Shown: positions 16,286-23,851 of the stretch, one piece after another
Layout of the letters: every line of letters begins with the position of its first letter
Position numbering within the stretch: the first letter of the stretch is position 1
Assembly: GCA_028822955.1 (NCBI GenBank)
Contig: JAPKCL010000012.1
Coordinates: 1-25,172, forward strand
DNA from: Candidatus Poseidoniaceae archaeon
Lineage (GTDB): Archaea > Thermoplasmatota > Poseidoniia > Poseidoniales > Poseidoniaceae
DNA: 25,172 nucleotides
Direction: 5' to 3'
The notes under the pieces: model-generated
Told to the model about the DNA's origin: nothing
Databases searched by the model: none
Seen by the model: only the letters and a program-made list of their open reading frames with translations
Translations under genes and position numbers: made by a program

Positions 16286-16777
16286 TTACAATTGTGTGAA
16301 GACCAACACGCTGCCGGCAAAGGCACCAAGATCAATTCCAAAGGCATGCCAGAGGCCATATCGGAACGGTGGTAAATGGTAACGCCCCCAATCGGTACTG
16401 ACCCAAACCCAGACCAATAAAGCGCCATAACCTCCACAGAAAACCGCCCCCCATCCGGAAAGCCAAAGCATGCTAAACAAGAGTCCTAAAGTCGATAGCC
16501 CAAGTGTGTATTCTTTCCATCGTGAAGGTTCATCGTCAAGAAGAAGACGATACAGCAATGGTGAAAGAAGAATACTGATGAAGAAGGCACCATGAATCGG
16601 ATTTGGCAAATTAATTTCACCCACCTTTGGCATGACGAATGCTTGCCAGATTCCACCGAGGGCAACACCAAGAAAGGCAGGAGCGAGGATATGCTTCAAA
16701 CCAGTTTCCCAATCCAATGCTCGAGAGAGGAAAGGTGCCTCGATTTTAACCTCGACCTCGGTTTTTTCTTCGTCCAT
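16286..16777 (-). CDS. Small four-helix membrane protein, unknown function
   Basis: 163 residues. A charged, cytoplasmic-looking N-terminus (MDEEKTEVEVK) is followed by about four hydrophobic segments near residues 28-50, 62-78, 92-125 (possibly two) and 145-160, with tryptophan-rich loops such as DWGRYHLPPFRYGLWHA. I do not recognise a family. The ATG at 16777 is the natural start, after which the reading frame shows consistent membrane-protein composition. It is antisense to its neighbours and ends against panB without a gap. Its 5' side shares a 101-base spacer with the dioxygenase operon, so the two could be co-regulated. Confidence 0.7.
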   Translation of the reverse strand: MDEEKTEVEVKIEAPFLSRALDWETGLKHILAPAFLGVALGGIWQAFVMPKVGEINLPNPIHGAFFISILLSPLLYRLLLDDEPSRWKEYTLGLSTLGLLFSMLWLSGWGAVFCGGYGALLVWVWVSTDWGRYHLPPFRYGLWHAFGIDLGAFAGSVLVFTQL

Positions 16778-16848
16778 GACACTCGCATGTTGCGGACTTG
16801 TTTGAGGGTTCGGGCAGGAACTGCAGGGAAGACAGATTCTCCGATGCC

Positions 16849-16856
16849 GATATAAT
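16849..16856 (+). promoter_or_regulatory. TATA box of the dioxygenase operon
   Basis: GATATAAT is centred about 26 bases before ATG 16879. No Shine-Dalgarno site precedes that ATG, so a leaderless transcript is likely. The spacing is what archaeal leaderless promoters show. The reverse reading (ATTATATC) could serve the divergent membrane-protein gene. Confidence 0.45.
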
Positions 16857-16859
16857 CCC

Positions 16860-16871
16860 CCGATGCATCGG
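16860..16871. promoter_or_regulatory. Perfect 12-bp palindrome, candidate operator
   Basis: CCGATGCATCGG is identical to its own reverse complement. It lies between the TATA-like box and the ATG of the dioxygenase gene, where a bound dimeric repressor would block transcription initiation. A partial half-site (CCGATGCCGAT) begins at 16841 on the other side of the TATA box. It is a sequence-only prediction. Confidence 0.4.
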
Positions 16872-16878
16872 TTGATTC

Positions 16879-17781
16879 ATGTCGAAGGGTGAAATTGTCG
16901 CAGGTTGTTTAGCCCCTCACCCACCTCACTTGGTCTATGCAGAGAATCCTCCACAGAATGAACCCATTGCCGAAGGTGGTTGGGAACAGTTGCGTTGGGG
17001 ATATGAACGTCTGCGCGAATCTCTTGCGGGAGTCGACTATGATGCGATTGTTCTTCTTTCGCCACACTGGCAAACATATGTCGGAACCCATTTCCTCGGA
17101 CTTCCAAATTTCAAGAATCTCTCTGTCGACCCCGTGTTTCCGAATTTGTTCCGCTACCACTATGACCTCGATATTGACGTCGAACTCGCTCAACAGATTC
17201 ACGACCGCGCTGCTGATGCTGGCTTGGCTGTCACAATGATGAAAAACCCAGATTTCCGTGTTGATTATGGTGCAATTACTACTGGCCACATGTTTAATCC
17301 TAGTTGGGATAAGCCCTTAGTGGTCATTTCGAGTAATCGCTCTCGTGACTACTATTCGGTTGAAGTAATGCAAGAAATGATGATTGAATTAGGACGTGTT
17401 ACCCGTGAAGCAATTCTTGCAAGTGGGAAGAAAGTCGTTGTTATTGCAAGTAATTCACTCTCACACCGCCACTTTACAACAGAATCTGCAATACCTGAAG
17501 ACATGAGTAAAGAGCACATTGCCAGTCATGCAATGCACTTGTGGGACATGCGCATGATTGAATATTTCCGAACAGGTCAAGCGCAACGAATTCTCGATGA
17601 AATGCCCGAGTTTACTGAACAAGCAATCGCAGAAAGTGATGGAGGAGGGCTTTCATGGCTCCTTTCAACCCTCGATGTCCCAACCTATCCAGGGATTCTT
17701 CATGGCTATGGAACCATCATCGGCACAGGAAATGCCATTGTTGAATGGCCTACTCGAAACCATAAGGAGGCGAGTGAATGA
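16879..17781 (+). CDS. LigB-type extradiol dioxygenase, catalytic (beta) subunit, 2-aminophenol 1,6-dioxygenase-like
   Basis: A class III ring-cleaving dioxygenase of 300 residues. The likely Fe(II) ligands are His14 (LAPHPPH), His63 (LLSPHW) and Glu252 (IAESDGGG), with His196 (SLSHRHF) and Tyr130 as candidate acid/base residues. Each is one position from the residues I recall for Comamonas AmnB (His13, His62, Glu251, His195, Tyr129), so the iron site is complete. The family opens 2-aminophenol, or protocatechuate-like rings, next to the hydroxyl group using O2. The gene overlaps the next one by 4 bases (ATGA), a sign of translational coupling and of a complex between the two products. Related substrates such as a substituted aminophenol, homoprotocatechuate or gallate cannot be excluded from this protein alone; the deaminase fusion next door favours an aminated ring. 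Confidence 0.9.
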   Translation: MSKGEIVAGCLAPHPPHLVYAENPPQNEPIAEGGWEQLRWGYERLRESLAGVDYDAIVLLSPHWQTYVGTHFLGLPNFKNLSVDPVFPNLFRYHYDLDIDVELAQQIHDRAADAGLAVTMMKNPDFRVDYGAITTGHMFNPSWDKPLVVISSNRSRDYYSVEVMQEMMIELGRVTREAILASGKKVVVIASNSLSHRHFTTESAIPEDMSKEHIASHAMHLWDMRMIEYFRTGQAQRILDEMPEFTEQAIAESDGGGLSWLLSTLDVPTYPGILHGYGTIIGTGNAIVEWPTRNHKEASE

Positions 17782-19214
17782 GTGATGGAGAATTAATTGG
17801 TTCGTATATCGTTCCTGTTCACCCCCACACGGTGTTAGCCCCTGAACAAAACGAAGGTTGGGGACGATTACGCGAAGCCTATGATGATGCTGCGCAGCGT
17901 ATCAAGGAAAGTGAGGCTGACCTTCTGATCATCTATTCAACCACTTGGCCCAGTATTATTGGGCACCAAATCATTGCAGACCCGAATCCAGAATGGGTCA
18001 TGGTCGACCATGATTTCCACGAATTGGGTTCGATTCCATATTCGTTTAACATCGATGAGAAGTTTGCACACGATTGGAATAAAGCTAATGAAAAGCGTGG
18101 CCTCAAAAGTCGAACAGTTGCTTACCACGGATTCCCGATTGATGTCGGTTCTGTGGTTGCATTGAAACTTTTGAACCCCGACAATGCCATCCCTGCAGTC
18201 ATCGTATCTTCCAACGTCTATGCAAATCGTGCTGAAACTACCGTTCTGGCAAAGGCGTGCATGGATGTGGTCAAAGCAACCGGAAGAAAGGCAATCGCAA
18301 TCACAGCTATGTCCCTTTCTAATAGAATGTTCACCAAACCGATTGAGCCAAAGGATGACCGAATACATTCGCTCAAAGATGATGAATGGAATCGGAAAAT
18401 ACTCGAATTATTGGGCGAAGGACGTCTCGAGGATGTTGGCCAATTATCTCGTACAATACATCGACAAATCCGAGTCAATAAAGTCGTAGCATTCAAACCA
18501 ATGTGGTGGCTTTCAGGAATGAACTCAAACAGAAACAACTTGACTGGGAAAGTACTTGCCTATGAAGCACTGCATGGTGCTGGTGGAGCAGTTGTCCATC
18601 TAGACCCGACACCGTCGGGTACGGGTGATATCGAATACGATGAAGATGACGTCGAATATTTTGCAGGTGAGCGAAATGTATTGGATGGTGACAAAAAGGA
18701 GAATCAAGATTTCGAATCTTTAGATGTGGAATCAATCTCAGAAGAACCACAAAAAAATGGTCCTGCATTATGGGACCCAACTGAAAGTAAAGACTCTGTC
18801 AACAGTGCTGCCGCACCAAAACCAGTGGGTGCCTATCCGCATGCTCGGCGTGTTGGGGACTTACTCTACCTTTCAGGCGTGGGTCCACGACAACCAGGAA
18901 CGAATGCAATACCGGGTGGACCCATCCACGATGCAGACGGAAAACCACTCAATTACGATATTAAAGCACAAACACAAGCGGTAGTAGACAACATTACACG
19001 AATTCTTGAAGAAGCAGGAGGGACAATTGATGATGTACTCGATGTGACTTCTTTCCTCGTGGATATGGATCGAGATTTCCAAGGCTACAATGAAGTCTGG
19101 GCACAAACCCTCGGCCAAGTTGGACCGACGCGAACAACACTGGCTATTCGTGCTCTCCCTACACCGATTGCTGTCGAAATGAAGGTCATCGCCAAAGCCT
19201 CGAAGGCAGAGTAG
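17778..19214 (+). CDS. Fusion: dioxygenase partner (alpha) subunit + RidA-family 2-aminomuconate deaminase
   Basis: 478 residues in two parts. Residues 1-~280 are LigB-like but the metal site is broken: His15 remains (VPVHPH), yet Trp57 stands where the second His should be (STTW), and the acid/base His becomes Asn182 (SLSNRMF). This matches the non-catalytic AmnA-type subunit. After an acidic linker (~281-345), residues ~347-475 form a RidA/YjgF domain. KPVGAYPHARRVGDLLYLSG, the GPTRTTLAIRALP segment with Arg452, and the QTQAVVDNI stretch are closest to 2-aminomuconate deaminases (AmnD/NbzE), which release ammonia from 2-aminomuconate. The start is set by GGAGG at 17766-17770 and overlaps the beta-subunit stop. 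I read this as ring-opening partner and downstream deaminase physically joined. The deaminase needs the intermediate ALDH, encoded at 13198. Confidence 0.88.
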   Translation: MSDGELIGSYIVPVHPHTVLAPEQNEGWGRLREAYDDAAQRIKESEADLLIIYSTTWPSIIGHQIIADPNPEWVMVDHDFHELGSIPYSFNIDEKFAHDWNKANEKRGLKSRTVAYHGFPIDVGSVVALKLLNPDNAIPAVIVSSNVYANRAETTVLAKACMDVVKATGRKAIAITAMSLSNRMFTKPIEPKDDRIHSLKDDEWNRKILELLGEGRLEDVGQLSRTIHRQIRVNKVVAFKPMWWLSGMNSNRNNLTGKVLAYEALHGAGGAVVHLDPTPSGTGDIEYDEDDVEYFAGERNVLDGDKKENQDFESLDVESISEEPQKNGPALWDPTESKDSVNSAAAPKPVGAYPHARRVGDLLYLSGVGPRQPGTNAIPGGPIHDADGKPLNYDIKAQTQAVVDNITRILEEAGGTIDDVLDVTSFLVDMDRDFQGYNEVWAQTLGQVGPTRTTLAIRALPTPIAVEMKVIAKASKAE

Positions 19215-19320
19215 TTTTCCGCTTTTCGGGACTTCGCATCGGAAATGCGCCACAAAATTATATGATACGCCGTTTTACCATCCAATAGTAGTGAAATACG
19301 AGTACTTTTCCGGTGATTGA
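19215..19320 (+). promoter_or_regulatory. Intergenic region before the permease, with TATA-like and SD sites
   Basis: A 106-base spacer. A small inverted repeat, CGCAT/ATGCG (19235-19239 and 19245-19249, 5-base loop), follows the fusion gene. AATTATATGATA at about 19257-19268 is a TATA-like element. GGTGAT at 19312-19317 is a good archaeal ribosome site, only 3 bases from ATG 19321. Together these suggest the permease has its own promoter and a leadered transcript. Confidence 0.35.
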
Positions 19321-21003
19321 ATGGATTTGAAAGGCACAGCAGGGAAACTCATCCAAGGGGATGTTCGTGGAGTAATGGATGACATTACAAAAACGATTGA
19401 ACGAACAATTGGACTTTCCGGTATCGTCATTATATCCTTGTCCTCAATGCTCGGTTCAGGTATTTTCGTAATGCCTGCTTTCGCCGCCCAAATGATGGGT
19501 CCAGGTATCTGGTTGGCATTCTTACTTGCGGCTACAGTGGTACTTCCTGGTGCGCTCTCTAAATCAGAGCTCGCTTCTGCTATGCCTTCGAGTGGCGGGT
19601 CATATGTCTACCTTGAAAGGACATATGGGCCATTATTTGGAACCATCAGCGGACTTGGTTTGTGGGCCTCTTTTCTTCTCAAAGCTTCTTTCGCCTTGAT
19701 TGGTTTCTCAGCATATATGTATGCACTCACTACCTATTTCGAATTTGAACTTACGAAGAGCAATCTCCAGTGGATTTCAATTGGTACCCTTGTACTCATC
19801 ACTGTCATCAACATCTTTGGTGTCAAAAAGGTGAAAGCCATCCAAACCCCAATTCTTTGCGTTACTATGTTATTATTGGGAATTATCTGCGTGGTTGCGC
19901 TCTTTGACCCACAAACCGACTTCTCACGCCCTATCAACGGTGGTAACGGTGCATTTGACCAGTCGCTAACGACCATTGCAGAAACTGCAGCATTCGTGTT
20001 CGTGGCTTACGCAGGGGTCACTAAAGTTGCAGCCATCGGTGGTGAAGTGAAGGAGCCTGGTCGTAATCTCCCTCTTGGAATCATGATCTCCTTGACGATA
20101 GCCACCATCCTCTACTGTGTAGTAACCTATGTGATGATGGCTGCGCTTCCGGATATGTGGTACATGACTGGCCAGTCCAGTCAAGGTGAACCAATCGAAG
20201 ACCCTGTGTATTATTTCGTCAATGTCATTGCTGGTTCTAAAGTCGGTGCACTTGCAGCAGCATTGGCAGTTTTAACGATGATTTCCATGGCGCTCGCTGG
20301 TATTCTGGCAGCATCACGATTCTTGTTTGCCATGGCACGTGATAACCTCCTCCCTCAATCTCTCGAAACGGTTAACGCAAAATATGAAACTCCTCATTGG
20401 CCGATTATTATTACCGGATTGACCATGCTTCTTGCCATACAGTACTTGCCTGTGAAGGATGTTGCCAAATTGGCTTCAGGTTTCAAAATCATGGTATTCA
20501 TAATGATTAATTCCTGTGTAATTGTACTTCGACGCTCACCTCAAGCGCAAACATGGTATAAGCCAGAATACAAATCTCACCTCTACCCGTGGATTCAAAT
20601 CTGGGGAATTCTAGCTGGTGCGGCTCTGATTTATCTCATGGGCAGTAAAGCATTCATCGGTGCAGGAGCGGCAATTGCACTTGGAACAATAACCTACTAT
20701 GGCTACGGTAGAAAGCACAGCCAAATCCGTACCACACCCTTCCAAGACCTCCGTAAACAATTCTCCAACCCAACAGAGGCCGAACACAAACTCCGTCTTG
20801 CTGCGTTCAAGGCTGCCGACCTTGGTCGAAAGAATCACCTTACTCTGCCAGAGTTTATCAACGCACTCAAAGCCCTTGACATCGATTATTCAAATGATGA
20901 ATTCCGTGATATATTCCACAAATCAGATGGAGATGAAAATGGAGTTATCGATATTGATGAGTTCATCACGACGTTTGAAAATGAGTTCCTTGAAGAAGGT
21001 TGA
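19321..21003 (+). CDS. APC-family amino-acid permease with C-terminal EF-hand pair
   Basis: 560 residues. Residues ~30-475 form a LeuT-fold APC transporter with about twelve TM helices. The unwound TM1 motif GSGIF lies at 45-49, PSSGGSYVYLERTYGP follows, and FVFVAYAGVTKVAAIGGEVKEPGRNLP is the typical TM6 to TM6-7 segment. Substrates are probably amino acids or amines, driven by an ion gradient. After a basic cytoplasmic linker, residues ~485-556 form an EF-hand pair. The second loop, DGDENGVIDIDE at 536-547, has every canonical calcium ligand (D1, D3, N5, D9, E12 and G6). The first (DLGRKNHLTLPE, 500-511) is degenerate. There is no frame break between the parts. A calcium-gated amino-acid uptake system is implied but not proven. 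Its position after the aminated-ring genes may be chance. Confidence 0.9.
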   Translation: MDLKGTAGKLIQGDVRGVMDDITKTIERTIGLSGIVIISLSSMLGSGIFVMPAFAAQMMGPGIWLAFLLAATVVLPGALSKSELASAMPSSGGSYVYLERTYGPLFGTISGLGLWASFLLKASFALIGFSAYMYALTTYFEFELTKSNLQWISIGTLVLITVINIFGVKKVKAIQTPILCVTMLLLGIICVVALFDPQTDFSRPINGGNGAFDQSLTTIAETAAFVFVAYAGVTKVAAIGGEVKEPGRNLPLGIMISLTIATILYCVVTYVMMAALPDMWYMTGQSSQGEPIEDPVYYFVNVIAGSKVGALAAALAVLTMISMALAGILAASRFLFAMARDNLLPQSLETVNAKYETPHWPIIITGLTMLLAIQYLPVKDVAKLASGFKIMVFIMINSCVIVLRRSPQAQTWYKPEYKSHLYPWIQIWGILAGAALIYLMGSKAFIGAGAAIALGTITYYGYGRKHSQIRTTPFQDLRKQFSNPTEAEHKLRLAAFKAADLGRKNHLTLPEFINALKALDIDYSNDEFRDIFHKSDGDENGVIDIDEFITTFENEFLEEG

Positions 21004-21014
21004 TCAATTCATAA

Positions 21015-21104
21015 ATGGCCGAAACAGAACACTTAGGTTCAGTAATGGAACGACAAGTTCGCTTACAAAAAGCGAAAAAAAGGAATGTCCTTGCCAGCAA
21101 ATAA
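21015..21104 (+). CDS. Possible small basic protein (29 aa)
   Basis: An ATG at 21015 opens 29 codons ending in TAA: MAETEHLGSVMERQVRLQK followed by a lysine/arginine-rich end. It fills about half of the 169-base convergent spacer between the permease and the surface protein. AAGGTTGATC, ending 21006, is only a loose Shine-Dalgarno match. The composition (amphipathic, charged) is more protein-like than random, but so short an ORF needs conservation evidence. The rest of the spacer (21105-21172) shows nothing I can name. Confidence 0.25.
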   Translation: MAETEHLGSVMERQVRLQKAKKRNVLASK

Positions 21105-21172
21105 CAATTGGAAACAGCCACAATGTTTGCTTCAATTCATCTGAATCTATGAGAGGAGTTGAGTCTGACACA

Positions 21173-23809
21173 CTACTCGCCTCGAGTCCAAGAACCATCA
21201 GCACCTACATTCCAATATTGAACTTCACTGCTGACATCGACATACCAGCCACTTGAGCCTTGCTCTGTTCCTGGGGCAGCTTGCATGACACCTACTTCTG
21301 ACGCCTGTTGTGCAAGGCTGGCCCGTAATTCATCTGTTAAGATGCCTGAGCCTGATGCATCTGTTTCATTCTGCGTAGAGGAAAGAGTATCGTTTTGCAG
21401 TTCTCCTTCTGTAAATTCATTTTGAGTCTCGATTTCATACTCGTCTTCATCTTCAAACTCATCTTCAATCAAATCCTCATCTTGTTGATTCGCTCGACGA
21501 ACGAGTACCACTAAAGTAGCAAGAATGAGCGTTAACAAAAAGATTCCAAGACCCATTGCAGTATTGGTCGAACCGACTGCTCCTCCAAGAAGAACTGCTT
21601 CAACGTCAAAGTAATTTTGTGAGATTAGCTTATTCCAAATAACGTTACACGAACGGTCATTGCCCGAAGCCGAAACATCCAACTCCCAAGTACCTGAAGT
21701 CACATACTCTGCCGAACCTGAAGTGCATTTTACCGTCGAGTTTTTGTCATCGACCGTAATAATGTTATCAAAGATGTCAACGCCATGGGCCCGAAGAAGA
21801 ACCGTGTCCCCTTGAGCGATATTTTGGCCTTCAATTGAAGACACGAGTCTTACTGCATCACCCGGTTCAACGATGAATTGGATATTGTGAATTGCTCCGT
21901 CTTGAACGAGTTGAAGCGTATAGGTGCCAGCAGTTTGACCAACCAGATCCCAATAACCATTTCCAGACGATGAGGCTTGTAATGTTCCGTATTGAGTATC
22001 CAGCGTCGTTGTTACATTGGTTGAAGGGGCCAGGTTTCCATGTGCATCAATGGATTGAATGAACAGTTCACTCGCAACTCCGGCTTGAACTGTCAAACCG
22101 TCCTCAACATCGGTAATCAAGTTTCGAGCCTCCCCCGTAACGACCGTTAAACGAATTGTTGCGAAAACACCGTCTGCATTCGCTCTTATTTCATGCCCGC
22201 CGACCTCGGTTGGAATCCAATGAAGGCCAGAAAGAAGAATCTCAACTGTTGCATCAGAGCCGTCAACGGTCCAATTTAATCCAATTTCTTCAAGAGAATT
22301 AGAATAGCCATCAAAAAAGAGCGGGTTAAGTGATAAGGCAGTATCAGATGGCAAAATCTCGCCTTCACCATTGAGTTGAATAAAGGCTAAACGACCAGGC
22401 TGTGACTGCATTTGAAAGACTGATTCGAAGCGAGTGTCGGTCGTTAAGTCGAACCATGAACCCTCAACTCTCCATGTCATCATTTGTTGTGGGGTAATTG
22501 TAGCATACCCATTGTATGCAATGAATTGAGAATTATTTCCGTTGACCATCGTTAAGGAACCATTTACCATCCATTGATTACCAACTACATCAATAGCGTT
22601 GAATATCACTGAACTCTGTTCTCCTGCGACTAAGGTCGCTGGAGTAAGTTGCAGAGAGGTACCGATTGCTTTACCGTGAAGTACTTCAACATCAAGAGTC
22701 GAAATAACACCATCATCGACGACTCGAAGTTGATGCATACCCATTGCACCAGGTGTCCAATAGACTGCATCATTCATCGAAGACAATCCCCCACTCGTGA
22801 CAGTGAAGTTCGCTAAAGGTGGTGTAATGGTGCCAGTATATCCTTGTGAATCCGTGCGCATTGCTGCAAGTTCATAGGATGTTCCAGCAGTGAATTTTGG
22901 GTCTTCGGACAGAACCACGATTTGTGAAAGTGCTGCATCGGCTGGTACCACTCGGATTTTACCGAAGCCGGTAATCTCTCCTGCTGATACACTTATGTTC
23001 CAGTATCCTGGATGAGACCCTGTGAACCAACCCGAGGGAATAATACTTCCATTTTCAACAGTCCAGATACGGTTGCCTGCTTCGGTAATATTCATTTCAA
23101 AGCCATTAATATCGAGCAAGTGGGGAGTAATGAAGAGAGAATGTCCACTTCGAACTTGTAAGCCTTCATCAAAGACAAATTCATACGGGTTTCCCGCAGT
23201 GACGACAAGTGTTGCAGTGTGTTCCATCTGGTGAAGACGAGCACGAAGAATGTACGTTCCTACGTCCTGAGGTGTCCATGACGGCGTTCCGACTCCAACA
23301 TACACTCCATCAACAGTCCATACGACATTCTGTGCTAATTGGGGGTTATTACGCGCATCAAGCAGATTGGAGGACAGTGAAACTGGAACCAATGTGTGGG
23401 CATTCAAACTTGTAATCTCAAGAGATTGACCAACACCGGAAGTGACTGTAATATTCAGTGAACCAACCAAGCCATTGTGAGATGCTTCAATCGTGATGGT
23501 TCCAGAACTCCATGGATAGAACATTCCATCAGAAGAAATGGAGCCATTTGAACAGCTCCATGACACCTCGCCGGTTGCGAGATTATTGACTGAATCATAT
23601 AATTCGGCGGTGAACATTGTAACTTCATCCGCCGAAAGTGACGTCATTTCAGCCATCACTTCAACTCGGACGGGTGCTCCAGCCCGAGCAAGAAGTTGCG
23701 CTTCATCCAAAGAAGAATTGGTTATCGCGGGGTTAACTCCATGGAACGTAAACAATACAATACAAAGTATGCTAAGCATACATGTTCGGAGATTGCTGAG
23801 GGTTCGCAT
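21173..23809 (-). CDS. TM-anchored surface protein with about eight Ig-like (Big/filamin-like) repeats
   Basis: I start at ATG 23809 (MRTLSNLRTC, 878 residues), because a signal peptide begins there: positive residues, then a hydrophobic SILCIVLFTF core. The 10 extra upstream residues of the longer frame spoil it. Eight modules of ~90-100 residues follow, each opening with a G-x-A/P step and holding D-x-x-GN, W-x-p and G-x-y/h patterns, as in bacterial Ig-like or filamin-type stalks. Near the C-terminus are one TM helix (GLGIFLLTLILATLVVLV), an acidic E/D cluster, a Q/S/T-rich part and a WW-like aromatic tail, GWYVDVSSEVQYWNV. Only one pair of cysteines occurs in the last module, plus a few elsewhere. 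Likely role: adhesion or S-layer-associated stalk. The next gene upstream on this strand ends 42 bases away, so both may share a transcript. Confidence 0.85.
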   Translation of the reverse strand: MRTLSNLRTCMLSILCIVLFTFHGVNPAITNSSLDEAQLLARAGAPVRVEVMAEMTSLSADEVTMFTAELYDSVNNLATGEVSWSCSNGSISSDGMFYPWSSGTITIEASHNGLVGSLNITVTSGVGQSLEITSLNAHTLVPVSLSSNLLDARNNPQLAQNVVWTVDGVYVGVGTPSWTPQDVGTYILRARLHQMEHTATLVVTAGNPYEFVFDEGLQVRSGHSLFITPHLLDINGFEMNITEAGNRIWTVENGSIIPSGWFTGSHPGYWNISVSAGEITGFGKIRVVPADAALSQIVVLSEDPKFTAGTSYELAAMRTDSQGYTGTITPPLANFTVTSGGLSSMNDAVYWTPGAMGMHQLRVVDDGVISTLDVEVLHGKAIGTSLQLTPATLVAGEQSSVIFNAIDVVGNQWMVNGSLTMVNGNNSQFIAYNGYATITPQQMMTWRVEGSWFDLTTDTRFESVFQMQSQPGRLAFIQLNGEGEILPSDTALSLNPLFFDGYSNSLEEIGLNWTVDGSDATVEILLSGLHWIPTEVGGHEIRANADGVFATIRLTVVTGEARNLITDVEDGLTVQAGVASELFIQSIDAHGNLAPSTNVTTTLDTQYGTLQASSSGNGYWDLVGQTAGTYTLQLVQDGAIHNIQFIVEPGDAVRLVSSIEGQNIAQGDTVLLRAHGVDIFDNIITVDDKNSTVKCTSGSAEYVTSGTWELDVSASGNDRSCNVIWNKLISQNYFDVEAVLLGGAVGSTNTAMGLGIFLLTLILATLVVLVRRANQQDEDLIEDEFEDEDEYEIETQNEFTEGELQNDTLSSTQNETDASGSGILTDELRASLAQQASEVGVMQAAPGTEQGSSGWYVDVSSEVQYWNVGADGSWTRGE

Positions 23810-23851
23810 AAGATCACATTGACTTTCAACATTTATCAAAGGTATGACAGA

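Noticed and set aside
16879..17781. 3-hydroxyanthranilate 3,4-dioxygenase
   Set aside because: That enzyme is a cupin; this protein has LigB-type histidine and glutamate ligands and a LigB-type partner.
10825..19214. Rut-like pyrimidine degradation (monooxygenase + amidohydrolase + RidA)
   Set aside because: RutA and RutC relatives would fit superficially, but the RidA domain is of the 2-aminomuconate deaminase type and fused to an extradiol dioxygenase, and the amidohydrolase is asparaginase-II-like, unlike the cysteine hydrolase RutB.
20699..21256. 185-codon plus-strand open frame spanning the end of the permease gene
   Set aside because: It is in another frame over the permease EF-hand region and the 3' end of the surface protein; composition is low-complexity and no family is recognisable.
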